9,140 nucleotides of DNA, from assembly GCA_002440065.1 (NCBI GenBank), contig DJRK01000013.1, forward strand, positions 10,128 to 19,267, in the 5' to 3' direction. The translations under genes and the position numbers were made by a program. Source of the stretch: Atopobium sp. UBA6362 (GTDB taxonomy: Bacteria; Actinomycetota; Coriobacteriia; Coriobacteriales; Atopobiaceae). Below are positions 1-7,778 of the stretch, piece by piece (position 1 is the stretch's first letter; every line of letters begins with the position of its first letter). The notes below the pieces were generated by a model. The model was not told where the DNA came from. It saw nothing but the letters and a program-made list of their open reading frames with translations, and made no database searches.

Positions 1-2
1 AG

Positions 3-2267
3 CTACATGACCTTGGTGGACTCGATCTTCTCTTCCACCCACTCGTTCAGCTTGATGACCGGGTGGCGCAGGACGAGGCCGAGCAGGAGCGACGGGACGA
101 GGTAGGCCGCGAGCAGCGCCATCTCGCGCCAGAAGTCGCCGTTGTAGATGCCGAACATCGCGGCGCGCATGGCGTTCTCGGCGTGGACGAAGGGCAGCCA
201 CGGGTAGGCGGCCTGGAAGAAGCCCTGCGGGAGCATCTGCACGGGGAACGTGCCGCCCGAGCCCGCGACCTGGATGACCATGAGCACGACCGCGATGGCC
301 TTGCCCACGTCGCCGAAGCTCGCCGTGAGGGCAAAGATGATGTTCACGAAGACGAGCGACTCGAGCAGGCCCGCCAGGATGAACAGCACCGGGTGCTCGC
401 ACTGGATCTGCAGGAAGTACAGGTCGCCCAAGGTGATGAGGAGCGACTGCATGAAGCCGATGGCCACGAAGAAGACGATGCGGCCGAGGTAGGCCTGGCT
501 GTGGCGGCACTTGAGCGCGCGCATGCGCTTCTCGGACGCGTTCGTCTTCACGAGGGCGGCGAGCACGACGCCGCCGATCCAGATGGCGAGCGTGGTGTAG
601 AAGGGCGCCATGGCGCTGCCGTTGTTCTCGATGGCGTAGATGGGCGTGCGGTCCATGACTGCCGGCTCGGCGATGAAGTCGGAGAGCGACGCGGAGCCGC
701 CGGAGATGATGGCGCGGACCTTGGCGAGGTCGCCGGAGTTCAGCGCCTCCTCGAGCGAGCCGGTCAGGTCGCCGAGCTTCGTCGCCGCCTCGTCGAGGGA
801 GTCGGCGGTGCTGTAGAGCCCGTCCTTGGCCTTGCCCAGGCCGGACGCCGCGCTCTGGGACGTGCCGTTCACGGAATCGAGCGTGGCCGCGATCGAGGAG
901 CTGATCTCGTCGGCGTCGCTCGCCGCCCCATCGAGCTTGCCCGCGAGGTCGGAGAGGCTGCCCTTGAGGTTGGACTCGTAGTCGCTCTGGACGCCCGAGA
1001 TGCCGGACTTGGCGCTCGCCACGAGGTCCGAGATCTCCTGGCGGGACTTGGCGGTGTCGCTCGAGACGCCGGGCAGGGTGGAGTCGGCGGTCTCGCGGAG
1101 CTTGGCGGAGAGGTCGGCGAGCGACTGGCGCGTGGACTTGACGGACTCGTTCAGCCCCTCGACGGTCACGGAGAGCTGGCGCACGGTGTCCACGGAGACC
1201 GTGACCTGGCCGTTGAAGCCGGAGTCGGGGCCGTTGTTGTCCCATTCCTCTTCCCACTCGTGATAGAGCGTGTCGGAGTCGTTCAGGCTCGAGATGAGCT
1301 TGTCGAGCTCGGCGACCTGCCCGTCCACGACGTCGGCCGCGTTGCGCAGCCCGTCCTGAAAGCGGCCGTTCGCGGAATCGGCCTTGTCGAAGGCGGAGTC
1401 GATGTCGGAGGCGACCTGGTCGAGCGAGGAGGCGCTCTTGGTCAGGGCGCCGTTCACGGCGTCGGTGGCCCCGTCGACGGCGTCGCCGAGCGTGCGCACG
1501 TTGCCGGCGGTCTCGCGGAGCATGTCGCCCGCGTCGGCGGTCGAGCCGAGCGAGCTTCCCGCGCCTTCGGAGCTCGTGGAAAGAAGGTCCTGCGTGGAGG
1601 CCATGATGTCGCCGAAGGAGCGGGCGTTTCTCGCCGTGTCCGAGAGCGCGGCGCTCGCGTCCTCCACGGCGCCGTCGAGCTTCTCGGCGAAGGCGGCCAC
1701 GTTGTCGTCGTCGAGATAGTCCATGAGCTCCTGCAGGACGCCCACGCCCACGTTCGTCACCGACTCGGCGAAGGACTCGTCGATGTCCTGCTGCACGGCG
1801 GTCGAGGCCTTGTTCGTCACGATGGCGCCGATGGCGCTCGCCTTCTCGTTCTGGTAGAAGAGCACCTTGGGCTTGACGGGGTCGGAGGACAGCACGCTCA
1901 TCATGTTCGCGGTGAAGTCCTCGGGGAAGACGATCGCGGCGTAGTACTTGCCGCTCTTCACGCCCTCGACGGCCTCGTCCTCGTCGGTCACGGTGTAGCC
2001 GATGGACTTGGACTCGGTGAGCGAGGCGCTCATGCGCTGGCCCATGTTGAGCGAGATGGGAAGGAGCTCGCCGGTGTAGCCGTCGTCGGCGTTGGCCACG
2101 GCGACCTTGAGGTTCTTCGTGTTGCCGTAGGGGTCCCAGCTGCCCGCGATGTTGAACCAGGCGTAGAAAGACGGCACGACGACCATGCCCACGCACACGA
2201 CGAGGCTGATGACGTTGACGAAGACGTGCCGGGCGTCCTCCTTGATGAACTGCCAGATCTTGCGCAT
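3..2267 (-). CDS. YhgE/Pip domain-containing membrane protein (second of a tandem pair)
   Basis: The 754-residue product is an integral membrane protein of the YhgE/Pip family (related to lactococcal phage infection protein and to ABC-2 type permeases). The physiological substrate of the family is not settled. One N-terminal helix (about residues 17-41, ending SFYAWFNIAGSWDPYGNT) is followed by the conserved N-domain (about 50-170, with DEDEAVEGVKSGKYYAAIVFPEDF split around 95-118). A Ser/Ala/Asp-rich helical, probably extracytoplasmic region runs about 180-520. The C-domain (about 540-735) has five or so helices and the family hallmark around 667-710 (VAGSGGTFPVQMLP, then YPWLPFVHAENAMR). 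The ATG start shares a base with the upstream stop (TAATG) and has an AAGGGAGG ribosome site 9 nt before it, inside the upstream gene. This indicates coupled translation. The long frame that continues upstream of this ATG is antisense-like noise over the first gene and is not included. The stop codon TAG lies at positions 3-5, so the gene is complete. Family assignment is firm; the role is unknown. Confidence 0.93.
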   Translation of the reverse strand: MRKIWQFIKEDARHVFVNVISLVVCVGMVVVPSFYAWFNIAGSWDPYGNTKNLKVAVANADDGYTGELLPISLNMGQRMSASLTESKSIGYTVTDEDEAVEGVKSGKYYAAIVFPEDFTANMMSVLSSDPVKPKVLFYQNEKASAIGAIVTNKASTAVQQDIDESFAESVTNVGVGVLQELMDYLDDDNVAAFAEKLDGAVEDASAALSDTARNARSFGDIMASTQDLLSTSSEGAGSSLGSTADAGDMLRETAGNVRTLGDAVDGATDAVNGALTKSASSLDQVASDIDSAFDKADSANGRFQDGLRNAADVVDGQVAELDKLISSLNDSDTLYHEWEEEWDNNGPDSGFNGQVTVSVDTVRQLSVTVEGLNESVKSTRQSLADLSAKLRETADSTLPGVSSDTAKSRQEISDLVASAKSGISGVQSDYESNLKGSLSDLAGKLDGAASDADEISSSIAATLDSVNGTSQSAASGLGKAKDGLYSTADSLDEAATKLGDLTGSLEEALNSGDLAKVRAIISGGSASLSDFIAEPAVMDRTPIYAIENNGSAMAPFYTTLAIWIGGVVLAALVKTNASEKRMRALKCRHSQAYLGRIVFFVAIGFMQSLLITLGDLYFLQIQCEHPVLFILAGLLESLVFVNIIFALTASFGDVGKAIAVVLMVIQVAGSGGTFPVQMLPQGFFQAAYPWLPFVHAENAMRAAMFGIYNGDFWREMALLAAYLVPSLLLGLVLRHPVIKLNEWVEEKIESTKVM

Positions 2268-4978
2268 TACAGATCGCCTCCCTTCTTGTCGTTGTCGTTG
2301 AAGTGCATGGGCCTCGTGGCGGCGCCGGCGTCGGGCGCGCCGTTGTCGGCCTCGTCGCGCTGGGCGCGGTCGAGGCGCATCTTGTCGATGGGGGCGAAGG
2401 CGAGCAGCTCCTGCTTGAGCTCGCCGTCGAGCATGGCGTAGAGGTCCTCGCGGCTCATGTCGGCGAGGTCGGTCTTCTCGGCGACGCGGGTGTGCAGGTA
2501 CTCGATGACGATGAGCGCCGTGCAGATGACGACGAGCGAGACGATCCAGAGCACGAGCATCGCGAACTTGGCCTCGGTCGCGAACATCAGCACGAGCAGC
2601 GCGAGGGGCACGACGACGAGGGCGGCGAACCCGCGGCGGATGTAGACGGGGTAGCGCAGCTCGAAGGACGCGGCCGAGGCGAGGAACGTTTCCTTGTAGC
2701 TCTCGGAGTCGAGAAGGGCCTTCACGATCGTGGAGAGGCGGAAGTGCGGCGTCTCCATGCCCACGCGCTCCGTGATCATCATGTCGGTCTCGCCGAGCTT
2801 GCGGTCGAAGAGGTTGTTTATGTTGAGCAGGTGGCGCCTGGCCGCGACGCCGATGAGCAGCGCCGGGATAAGGTAGACGAGGAGCACGAGCAGGTTGTGG
2901 ACGTAGTAGTCGCCGTAGAAGCCCGCGATCGCCTCGCGCATGGCGTTGATGCCGTAGGTGAAGGGCAGCCACGGGTTGAGGGCGCGGAAGAAGTCCGGCT
3001 GCATCTCGATGGGGTAGAGGCCCGAGGCGCCGGGGATCTGAAGCACGACGATGAGGACGCCGAGCGCCTTGCCGATGTGCTTGAACGCGACCGAGAGCGC
3101 GTAGATGAAGAACACGTAGACGAAGGACTCGACGACGCCGGCGAAGACGAACGCCGCGGGGTTCTCGCACTGGATGCCCAGGGCGAGGTCGCCGATGCAG
3201 CAGACGAGCGCCTGAACGAGGCCGATGAGGTTCAGCAGCAGCCAGCGCCCGAAGAAGCCCTGCCACGGCTTGAAGTCGCCGATGCCCTCGCGGTCGACCT
3301 CGAGCTTGTAGATTGCCACGAGGACGAAGCCGCCGACCCACAGGGCGAGGTTCGTGTAGAACGGCGTGACGCCGCTGCCGTAGTTCTCGACGGGGTAGAT
3401 GCCCACGTCCTGGAGCTCGGCGGGGGAGCCGAGGAAGTCGCCGACGCCCTGCGAGTCGAGGCCGAGGACGTCCTTGATGGCCGAGAGGTTCTCGGCGGAC
3501 TCGACGGCCGCGACGTCGGAGGAGATGCCGCCGACCTTATCGGCCGCCGCCTGGATGGAACCCGCGGTGCTGCCGAGCGTGTCGGAGCACTGGGCGAGGA
3601 CGCCGTCGAGCTCGGCGAGCGCGGAGTCGGCCTGCTTGAGCATGGGCGAGAGCGAGCTTACGGTGCCCACGAGGCGGCCGCCGGTGTTCGCGAAGCCGTC
3701 GAGGGCGTTGTTGAGCTGCGGCATCGTGGTGGAGGCGAGGGAGGACTGGAGGTCGGCCAGCGCGTCCGTGGTGGCCTGGATGGAGCCGTTCACGTCGTTC
3801 GCGAGTCCGGTGACGTCGGAGGTCGCGCCCTTCAGGCTGTCCGAGATGGACTGGAGCTTGGCGATGGCCGCCTTCTGGGAGTCGGAGAGGCTGAGCGCGA
3901 TGTCCTGGGAGGCGGAGAGCTTGGAGGAGATTTCGGTCGAGAAGTCCTTGCTGCCGCCGATCCACGGGATGCTCGCGGTCACGTTCGAGACCGAGCCGAG
4001 CGTGGCGCTCACGTTCGTCGAGGTGCCGTCGAGCGCGGAGACCTGCGCGAGCGCGGCGTCGATCTGGCCCTGCGCCCAGCCGATCTGGCCCGCGACCTGG
4101 CCGATGTCGTAGTTCGTGCGGCTCGAGACGCCGCTGATCGTGGAGCCGCCCGTGGAGAGGGCGCGGTTTAGCTGCGCCGCGAGCGACGTGGCGCGCGAGC
4201 GGGTGGACTGGAGGGTGTCGAGCGTGCTGGAGAGGCCGCCGCCGAGTTTGCCTGCGGCCGCGTCCACCTCGGAGAGCGTGCTGCGGGCGGAGGCGACGGT
4301 CCCGCGGGCGTCGCCCACGATCGACTGGACGTCGCCGAGGTCGCTTGCCAGCGCCGAGAGCTTCTCGCCGCCGTCGGACAGGTCGAGCGCGAGGCCGTCG
4401 CGCGCGTCGTCCGCAGAGGCGGACGCGTTCTTGACCATGCCCTGGAGCTTGCCGACCACGGTGTCCCCCACGAGGCTCACGAACTCGTTGGAGATCTGGT
4501 TCTCGATGGTCGTGGCGCCGGTGTCGGTCACCTTGGGCGCGACGGCGTTGGCCTTCTCGTTCACATAGTATTTGATGTGGGCCTTGTCGGTCTTGCCCTC
4601 GAGGACGCCGGCGATGGTGCTCGTGAAGTCGTCGGGCACCACGAAGGCGGCGTAGTACTGGCCGCTCTTCACGCCCTCGACGGCCTCGTCCTCGGTGTCG
4701 ACGAAGTTCCAGCCGAGCTGGGTGTTCTCCTCGAGCTGCTCGCGGATCATGTCGCCGGCGTTCGTGTAGCCCATGTCCTCGATGTCCTCGCCGCGGTCGT
4801 TTATGACCACCGCGATGGGCACCGTGGAGGTGTTCTCGTAGGGGTCCCAGTTCGCGAGGATGTTGAACCACGCATAGAGCGAGGGAAGAATGGCCACGCC
4901 GATGGTGATTATGATCGCCACCGGGCTCTTGGCCAGCCGCTTGAGGTCGCGGACAAAAATCTGCCAGGCGGTGCGCAC
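2267..4978 (-). CDS. YhgE/Pip domain-containing membrane protein with extra C-terminal two-helix module
   Basis: A 903-residue paralogue of the downstream gene and probably the first gene of the operon. The N-terminal helix is at about 19-41 (SLYAWFNILANWDPYENT follows its end). The N-domain spans about 50-170, including TEDEAVEGVKSGQYYAAFVV. A Ser/Ala/Asp/Gly-rich helical stretch (about 180-500) probably forms a coiled-coil stalk outside the membrane. An ABC-2-like C-domain lies at 528-720, with helices near 542-559, 578-600, 607-631, 639-657 and 692-714 and the family motif around 647-682 (QIPGASGLYPIEMQP, LNPWLPFTYGINAMRE). Unlike its partner it continues for about 180 residues: a linker, two further hydrophobic helices (about 784-800 and 805-825), and an acidic/polar cytoplasmic-looking tail ending in Lys/Gly/Asp. 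The start is GTG, chosen because an AAAGAGG site sits 5 nt upstream and the first residues match the partner's. It may form a heteromeric transporter or envelope complex with the partner, but that is inference. Confidence 0.92.
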   Translation of the reverse strand: MRTAWQIFVRDLKRLAKSPVAIIITIGVAILPSLYAWFNILANWDPYENTSTVPIAVVINDRGEDIEDMGYTNAGDMIREQLEENTQLGWNFVDTEDEAVEGVKSGQYYAAFVVPDDFTSTIAGVLEGKTDKAHIKYYVNEKANAVAPKVTDTGATTIENQISNEFVSLVGDTVVGKLQGMVKNASASADDARDGLALDLSDGGEKLSALASDLGDVQSIVGDARGTVASARSTLSEVDAAAGKLGGGLSSTLDTLQSTRSRATSLAAQLNRALSTGGSTISGVSSRTNYDIGQVAGQIGWAQGQIDAALAQVSALDGTSTNVSATLGSVSNVTASIPWIGGSKDFSTEISSKLSASQDIALSLSDSQKAAIAKLQSISDSLKGATSDVTGLANDVNGSIQATTDALADLQSSLASTTMPQLNNALDGFANTGGRLVGTVSSLSPMLKQADSALAELDGVLAQCSDTLGSTAGSIQAAADKVGGISSDVAAVESAENLSAIKDVLGLDSQGVGDFLGSPAELQDVGIYPVENYGSGVTPFYTNLALWVGGFVLVAIYKLEVDREGIGDFKPWQGFFGRWLLLNLIGLVQALVCCIGDLALGIQCENPAAFVFAGVVESFVYVFFIYALSVAFKHIGKALGVLIVVLQIPGASGLYPIEMQPDFFRALNPWLPFTYGINAMREAIAGFYGDYYVHNLLVLLVYLIPALLIGVAARRHLLNINNLFDRKLGETDMMITERVGMETPHFRLSTIVKALLDSESYKETFLASAASFELRYPVYIRRGFAALVVVPLALLVLMFATEAKFAMLVLWIVSLVVICTALIVIEYLHTRVAEKTDLADMSREDLYAMLDGELKQELLAFAPIDKMRLDRAQRDEADNGAPDAGAATRPMHFNDNDKKGGDL
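2276..2286 (-). promoter_or_regulatory. Internal Shine-Dalgarno for the second Pip-like gene
   Basis: On the minus strand the end of the 903-residue gene reads AAGGGAGG, then CGATCTGTA, then ATG. The purine-rich site lies at normal distance from the second start codon and within the coding sequence of the first gene. With the TAATG stop/start overlap, it supports reinitiation or coupled translation of the two membrane proteins. Confidence 0.7.
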
Positions 4979-5095
4979 GTGAGCCTCTTTCTGCGTCGAA
5001 GTCCTTCTTTGCGCCGCTCAAGGAATCGGCGCGCCGTAGTTTACCGATATTCGAATGTAGCTAAAAACGGGGGCGGGAAACGCGAAAGTCCAGAA

Positions 5096-5116
5096 TTTTT
5101 GAAATTTGCTCAAAAA
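5096..5116. promoter_or_regulatory. Candidate operator dyad (7-7-7)
   Basis: A perfect inverted repeat TTTTTGA - 7 bp - TCAAAAA lies in the divergent region, just upstream of the rightward promoter and in the expected upstream zone of the leftward operon. The size (21 bp) and position fit a binding site for a TetR-family dimer encoded next door. The A/T-rich arms make chance occurrence less negligible, so this is only a candidate. Confidence 0.4.
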
Positions 5117-5125
5117 ATGCCGTGA

Positions 5126-5138
5126 CCTGCAGATCAGG
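5126..5138. promoter_or_regulatory. Second short dyad in the TetR promoter
   Basis: CCTG - 5 bp - CAGG lies between the expected -35 and -10 positions of the rightward promoter, a usual place for a repressor site. Four-base arms are short and may be coincidental. Confidence 0.22.
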
Positions 5139-5139
5139 A

Positions 5140-5148
5140 TGCTAGAAT
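5140..5148 (+). promoter_or_regulatory. Extended -10 promoter element of the TetR gene
   Basis: TGCTAGAAT combines the TGn extension with a hexamer matching TATAAT at five of six positions. No good TTGACA-like box lies 16-18 bp upstream (closest is GTGACC at 15 bp), as is common for extended -10 promoters. It predicts a transcript start near 5155 and a leader of roughly 95 nt. Confidence 0.45.
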
Positions 5149-5248
5149 CATCGAGCAACATTTGTAGATAACGCGCGGCCGGCTGCGCAGGCCCTGGGTT
5201 TTCAGGGGGGCGGCACCGGGCGCGCAAAACCTTCGGGGAGGGAGGCGC

Positions 5249-6058
5249 ATGGGCATTTTGGACGACGGCAAGGTCTCCGGCGAGCTGGAGCGCGGCGTTC
5301 GGCGCGTGAGGGCGGCGAAGTCCGGGCTCGAGGAGGCTGCGCGCGGCCGCGTGCGCGCCCGTTCCGACGCCAAGACCCGCAAGAGCGCCGCGACCCGCGA
5401 GAAGATCATGGCGGCCGCGACCGAGCTCATGGTCGAGAACAACGGCACCGAGTTCCAGATGAGCGAGGTGTCCGCGCGCTGCCATATGTCGAAGGGCTCC
5501 CTCTACTACTACTTCGCGGACAAGGACGCGCTCGTGCAGGCCATCTTCGACCGCGAGGTCGACGAGCTCACGTCCAGGATCGAGTCCGCGGTGGCGAACG
5601 CCCCCTCGGCGCTCGCCTCCATCACGCAGCTCGCCCTGGTGCTGGCCGACGGCATGCGCCCCGGCAGCCCGCTCGCCCTCGCCGTCACGCGCGAGCTCCT
5701 GGATTCCAAGAACTCCGTCCTTCCGAGCGTCGAGACGCGGCTCGCGCGCATCATCTCCATCTTCGAGGCGCAGTTCGACCGCGCGAAGGCCGAGGGGCTC
5801 ATGCGCCCCGAGGTGAGCAGCCGCCTGGCCGCCATCTCCGTCGCCGGCGCGTTCACGTTCTCCATCTTCGAGAAGCCGGCCGCCGAGGACCTCTCTGACT
5901 CGGAGGACTTCTCGGCCCAGCTCATCGAGCTCATGCTCAAGGGCATGGCCACGCCTTCCGGCCAGGACGCCTTCGAGGCCGTCGAGTCGGCGAAGGCCGC
6001 CGCCGCGGGCGCGGAGGCCGATGCGCCCGCCGGCACCTCGACGTCGCCGGCCGCCTGA
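5249..6058 (+). CDS. TetR/AcrR family transcriptional regulator
   Basis: A 269-residue cytoplasmic DNA-binding protein. Residues about 46-95 form the TetR N-domain: TREKIMAAATELMVENNG (helix 1), then MSEVSARCHMSKGSLYYYFADKDAL, where SKGSLYYYF is the recognition helix and turn typical of the family. About 100-235 is the variable helical ligand/dimerisation domain. The last 25-30 residues are Ala/Gly/Pro/Thr low-complexity tail. The start ATG has GGGGAGGG 6-7 nt upstream. It gives a basic 45-residue N-terminal extension before the HTH, longer than usual for the family; later GTG codons (codons 20 and 35) are possible but lack comparable ribosome sites. It is divergent from the Pip-like pair, an arrangement that usually means control of the neighbouring membrane operon plus autoregulation. 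The inducer is unknown. Confidence 0.92.
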   Translation: MGILDDGKVSGELERGVRRVRAAKSGLEEAARGRVRARSDAKTRKSAATREKIMAAATELMVENNGTEFQMSEVSARCHMSKGSLYYYFADKDALVQAIFDREVDELTSRIESAVANAPSALASITQLALVLADGMRPGSPLALAVTRELLDSKNSVLPSVETRLARIISIFEAQFDRAKAEGLMRPEVSSRLAAISVAGAFTFSIFEKPAAEDLSDSEDFSAQLIELMLKGMATPSGQDAFEAVESAKAAAAGAEADAPAGTSTSPAA

Positions 6059-6092
6059 CCCCTCGCCGCCCCGCGCGGCGCAAGCGCTTTCC

Positions 6093-6117
6093 AGCCGGGT
6101 GCCTGACCTGCCCGGCT
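6093..6117 (+). terminator. GC-rich stem-loop between tetR and metK
   Basis: AGCCGGG and CCCGGCT form a perfect 7-bp stem with an 11-nt loop, in the 94-bp gap. No T-run follows, so it is not a canonical rho-independent terminator. It could attenuate read-through or be an mRNA 3' stabiliser. I see no convincing metK promoter and no SAM-riboswitch-like architecture in the gap, so the source of metK transcription is not resolved. Confidence 0.35.
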
Positions 6118-6152
6118 CGCATACGTGACAGCAGCAGAAAGGAAGCAATCGC

Positions 6153-7415
6153 ATGTCACAGAAGAACTACCTCTTTACCTCCGAGAGCGTTACCGAAGGA
6201 CACCCCGACAAGATCTGCGACCAGGTGAGCGACGCCGTGCTCGACGCCATTCTTGCCAAGGAGGCCGAGCTCGAGGCCCGCGGCTACGTGAGCCCCGACG
6301 GCGTGCCCGCCAAGGCCGACAACGTGCGCTGCGCCGTCGAGACCTTCGTGACCACCGGCACCGTCATCGTGGCCGGCGAGGTCCGCACCGAGGCCTACGT
6401 CGACGTTCAGAAGATCGCCCGCGAGACGATCCGCCGCATCGGCTACGACCGCGCGAAGTACGGCTTCGACTGCGAGACCTGCGGCGTCCTGAACCTCATC
6501 CACGAGCAGAGCGCCGATATCGCCGCGGGCGTCGACGAGTCCTACGACGCCCAGGCCGGCCGCACGAGCGACCCCATCGACGAGGTGGGCGCCGGCGACC
6601 AGGGCATGATGTTCGGCTACGCGACCGACGAGACCGACGTGCTCATGCCCATGCCGCACTACCTCGCGAGCCGCATGGCCGAGCGCCTCTCCGCCGTGCG
6701 CCGCGACGGCACCGTGCCGTACCTGCGCCCCGACGGCAAAACCCAGGTGACCGTGCGCTACGAGGATGACAAGCCCGTCGAGGTCACGGCCGTGGTCGTG
6801 AGCACGCAGCACGCCGACAGCGTCGAGAGCATGGACGTGGTCAAGGCCGACATGGTCGAGCACGTCATCGCGCCGGTGCTCGACGCCCAGGGCATCAAGT
6901 GGGACAACGCCGATATCTACGTCAACCCCACCGGCCGCTTCGTCGTGGGCGGCCCCATGGGCGACACGGGCCTGACCGGGCGCAAGATCATCGTTGACAC
7001 CTACGGCGGCATGGGTCGCCACGGCGGCGGCGCGTTCTCGGGCAAGGACTGCACGAAGGTCGACCGCTCCGCCGCCTACGCGGCGCGTTGGGTCGCCAAG
7101 AACGTCGTGGCCGCGGGCCTCGCGCACAAGTGCGAGGTCGAGCTCGCCTACGCGATTGGCGTGTCCCACCCGCTCTCCATCATGGTCGACACCCAAGGCA
7201 CCGGCTCGGTCGACGACCGCGTGATCGAGTCCGCCGTCGAGCGCGTCTTCGACCTGCGCCCGGGCGCGATCATCCGCGACCTCGACCTGCGCCGCCCCAT
7301 CTTCGAGAAGACCGCCGCGTACGGCCACTTTGGCCGCGAGGACGCCGACTTCACGTGGGAGAAGTGCGACCGCGTGGACGAGCTGCGCGCCGCCGTCGCC
7401 GAGCTCACGGCGTAG
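6153..7415 (+). CDS. metK: S-adenosylmethionine synthase (methionine adenosyltransferase)
   Basis: Catalyses ATP + methionine + water to S-adenosylmethionine, phosphate and diphosphate in the cytoplasm. It supplies the methyl donor for methylation of DNA, RNA and proteins, and for polyamine and radical-SAM chemistry. The 420-residue product shows the N-terminal [20 protein letters not shown] (8-27, with ATP-site His17), signature 1 [12 protein letters not shown] (146-157), [18 protein letters not shown] (261-278) and the P-loop-like signature 2 GGGAFSGKD (291-299), followed by [11 protein letters not shown]. All expected catalytic stretches are present. It is about 20-35 residues longer than typical bacterial enzymes; part of the excess is the segment after [14 protein letters not shown] (about 44-57). 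An AAAGGA ribosome site sits 9 nt before ATG. The gene is flanked by its own terminator, so it is probably a single-gene unit or the end of a short one. The tetR upstream is codirectional but likely unrelated in function. Confidence 0.98.
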   Translation: MSQKNYLFTSESVTEGHPDKICDQVSDAVLDAILAKEAELEARGYVSPDGVPAKADNVRCAVETFVTTGTVIVAGEVRTEAYVDVQKIARETIRRIGYDRAKYGFDCETCGVLNLIHEQSADIAAGVDESYDAQAGRTSDPIDEVGAGDQGMMFGYATDETDVLMPMPHYLASRMAERLSAVRRDGTVPYLRPDGKTQVTVRYEDDKPVEVTAVVVSTQHADSVESMDVVKADMVEHVIAPVLDAQGIKWDNADIYVNPTGRFVVGGPMGDTGLTGRKIIVDTYGGMGRHGGGAFSGKDCTKVDRSAAYAARWVAKNVVAAGLAHKCEVELAYAIGVSHPLSIMVDTQGTGSVDDRVIESAVERVFDLRPGAIIRDLDLRRPIFEKTAAYGHFGREDADFTWEKCDRVDELRAAVAELTA

Positions 7416-7462
7416 CGCCGCTGGAAGCGAGCGGCTGAGCCGCATAGGACCCAGAAGCCAAG

Positions 7463-7504
7463 AAGGGTGCCCAGGGCAAGAAGGCCCGCGGGCGCCCTTT
7501 CTCG
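7463..7504 (+). terminator. Rho-independent terminator of metK
   Basis: AAGGGTGCCC (7463-7472) pairs with GGGCGCCCTT (7490-7499) through 10 bp including one G-U pair. An inner stem GGGC/GCCC with loop AAGAAG stacks inside, with only small bulges. TTTCTCGT follows, a short but acceptable T-tract. It lies about 50 bp after the metK stop and in the direction of metK. Confidence 0.8.
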
Positions 7505-7528
7505 TACGGCCGCGTCTCCGCCCCGTCG

Positions 7529-7778
7529 CGCGCAACTTCTACGCTCCCTTGACTGCGCTGTCCAGCCCCGCGCACTTCTTACGTTTCCTTGACTTGCCGG
7601 CGCCCCGTCGCGCAACCTTTGCGTTCCCTTGACCCGCGCCCCCATTTCCGCGCACCTATTGCGTTCGTTTGGCCCCTAGCCACGCCGTTCGCGCAACTAC
7701 TGCGTTCCCTTGACTGTTGCGATGTCAAGCGAACGCTGTTTTTGCGCGCCCGCATCAAATGAACGACTTGGTTGCTCG
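7529..7778. repeat. Degenerate 25-bp repeat array: five direct units plus two inverted units
   Basis: Direct units start at 7529, 7569, 7609, 7649 and 7690, each 25 bp, giving a period of 40, 40, 40 and 41 bp. Inverted units lie at 7724-7748 and 7754-7778. The consensus, read in the direct orientation, is CGCGCAAC, four variable bases, then GCGTTCCCTTGAC. Positions 1, 2, 4-6, 14, 15, 17 and 21-23 (CG-GCA, CG, T and TTG) are identical in all seven. The unit at 7609 contains a perfect inner dyad CGCAA-3-TTGCG, and the others approximate it. Spacers of 15-16 bp between direct units, and of 9 and 5 bp around the inverted ones, share no obvious sequence. The array begins right after the metK terminator and points toward the 363-residue accessory gene. 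It is not CRISPR-like, and I recognise no described family. Possible readings are protein binding iterons, an element end or recombination region, or a structured repeat. Confidence 0.8.
7690..7748. repeat. Inverted pair of repeat units able to form a large hairpin
   Basis: The fifth direct unit (7690-7714) and the first inverted unit (7724-7748) match at 21 of 25 positions as reverse complements and are separated by 9 bp. In single-stranded DNA or RNA they would fold into a 25-bp stem with four mismatches. This marks the polarity switch of the array. Confidence 0.6.

Larger units (their letters stand above)
4979..5248. promoter_or_regulatory. Divergent intergenic region between the Pip-like pair and the TetR gene
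   Basis: This 270-bp region must carry the start signals for both directions. The stretch about 5040-5170 is distinctly A/T-richer than the flanking coding DNA. It holds an extended -10 box for the regulator, two dyads that could be operators, and a G/C-rich leader with a small hairpin (CCCTG, 6-nt gap, CAGGG, at 5192-5207). For the leftward operon I see only weak candidates, such as TAAACT on the minus strand at 5038-5043 with a poor TTTTAG 17 bp away. I therefore do not assign a specific leftward promoter. Confidence 0.55.

Noticed and set aside
2268..3341. Upstream extension of the second Pip-like gene into a 1112-residue frame
   Set aside because: The extension is Arg/Pro/His-rich nonsense overlapping the first gene in another frame, whereas the ATG at 2267 has a ribosome site and begins the conserved N-domain.
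63..4171. Very long plus-strand open frames (792 and 622 codons) opposite the Pip-like genes
   Set aside because: Products are Val/Gly/Glu/His/Arg-rich with no domain or membrane logic. They arise because GC-rich third positions of the real minus-strand genes rarely make stops in the opposite frame.
3537..5021. 494-residue minus-strand frame overlapping the first Pip-like gene
   Set aside because: Its product is Arg/His/Gly-rich low-complexity sequence in the shifted frame of a clearly real gene.
6059..6152. SAM riboswitch leader for metK
   Set aside because: The gap is only 94 bp, part of it probably the tetR 3' end, and I see one simple stem-loop, not a multi-helix aptamer with a downstream switch.
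6156..7535. 459-residue minus-strand frame opposite metK
   Set aside because: It is an antisense shadow of metK with Val/Gly/His/Asp-rich composition and no ribosome site.
7549..7714. TTGAC at each unit end as a series of -35 promoter boxes
   Set aside because: No -10-like hexamer lies 16-18 bp downstream of any unit; the following positions are G/C-rich spacer or the next unit.
7529..7778. CRISPR array
   Set aside because: Spacers are only 15-16 bp, the units are degenerate, orientation flips at the end, and no cas gene is present.
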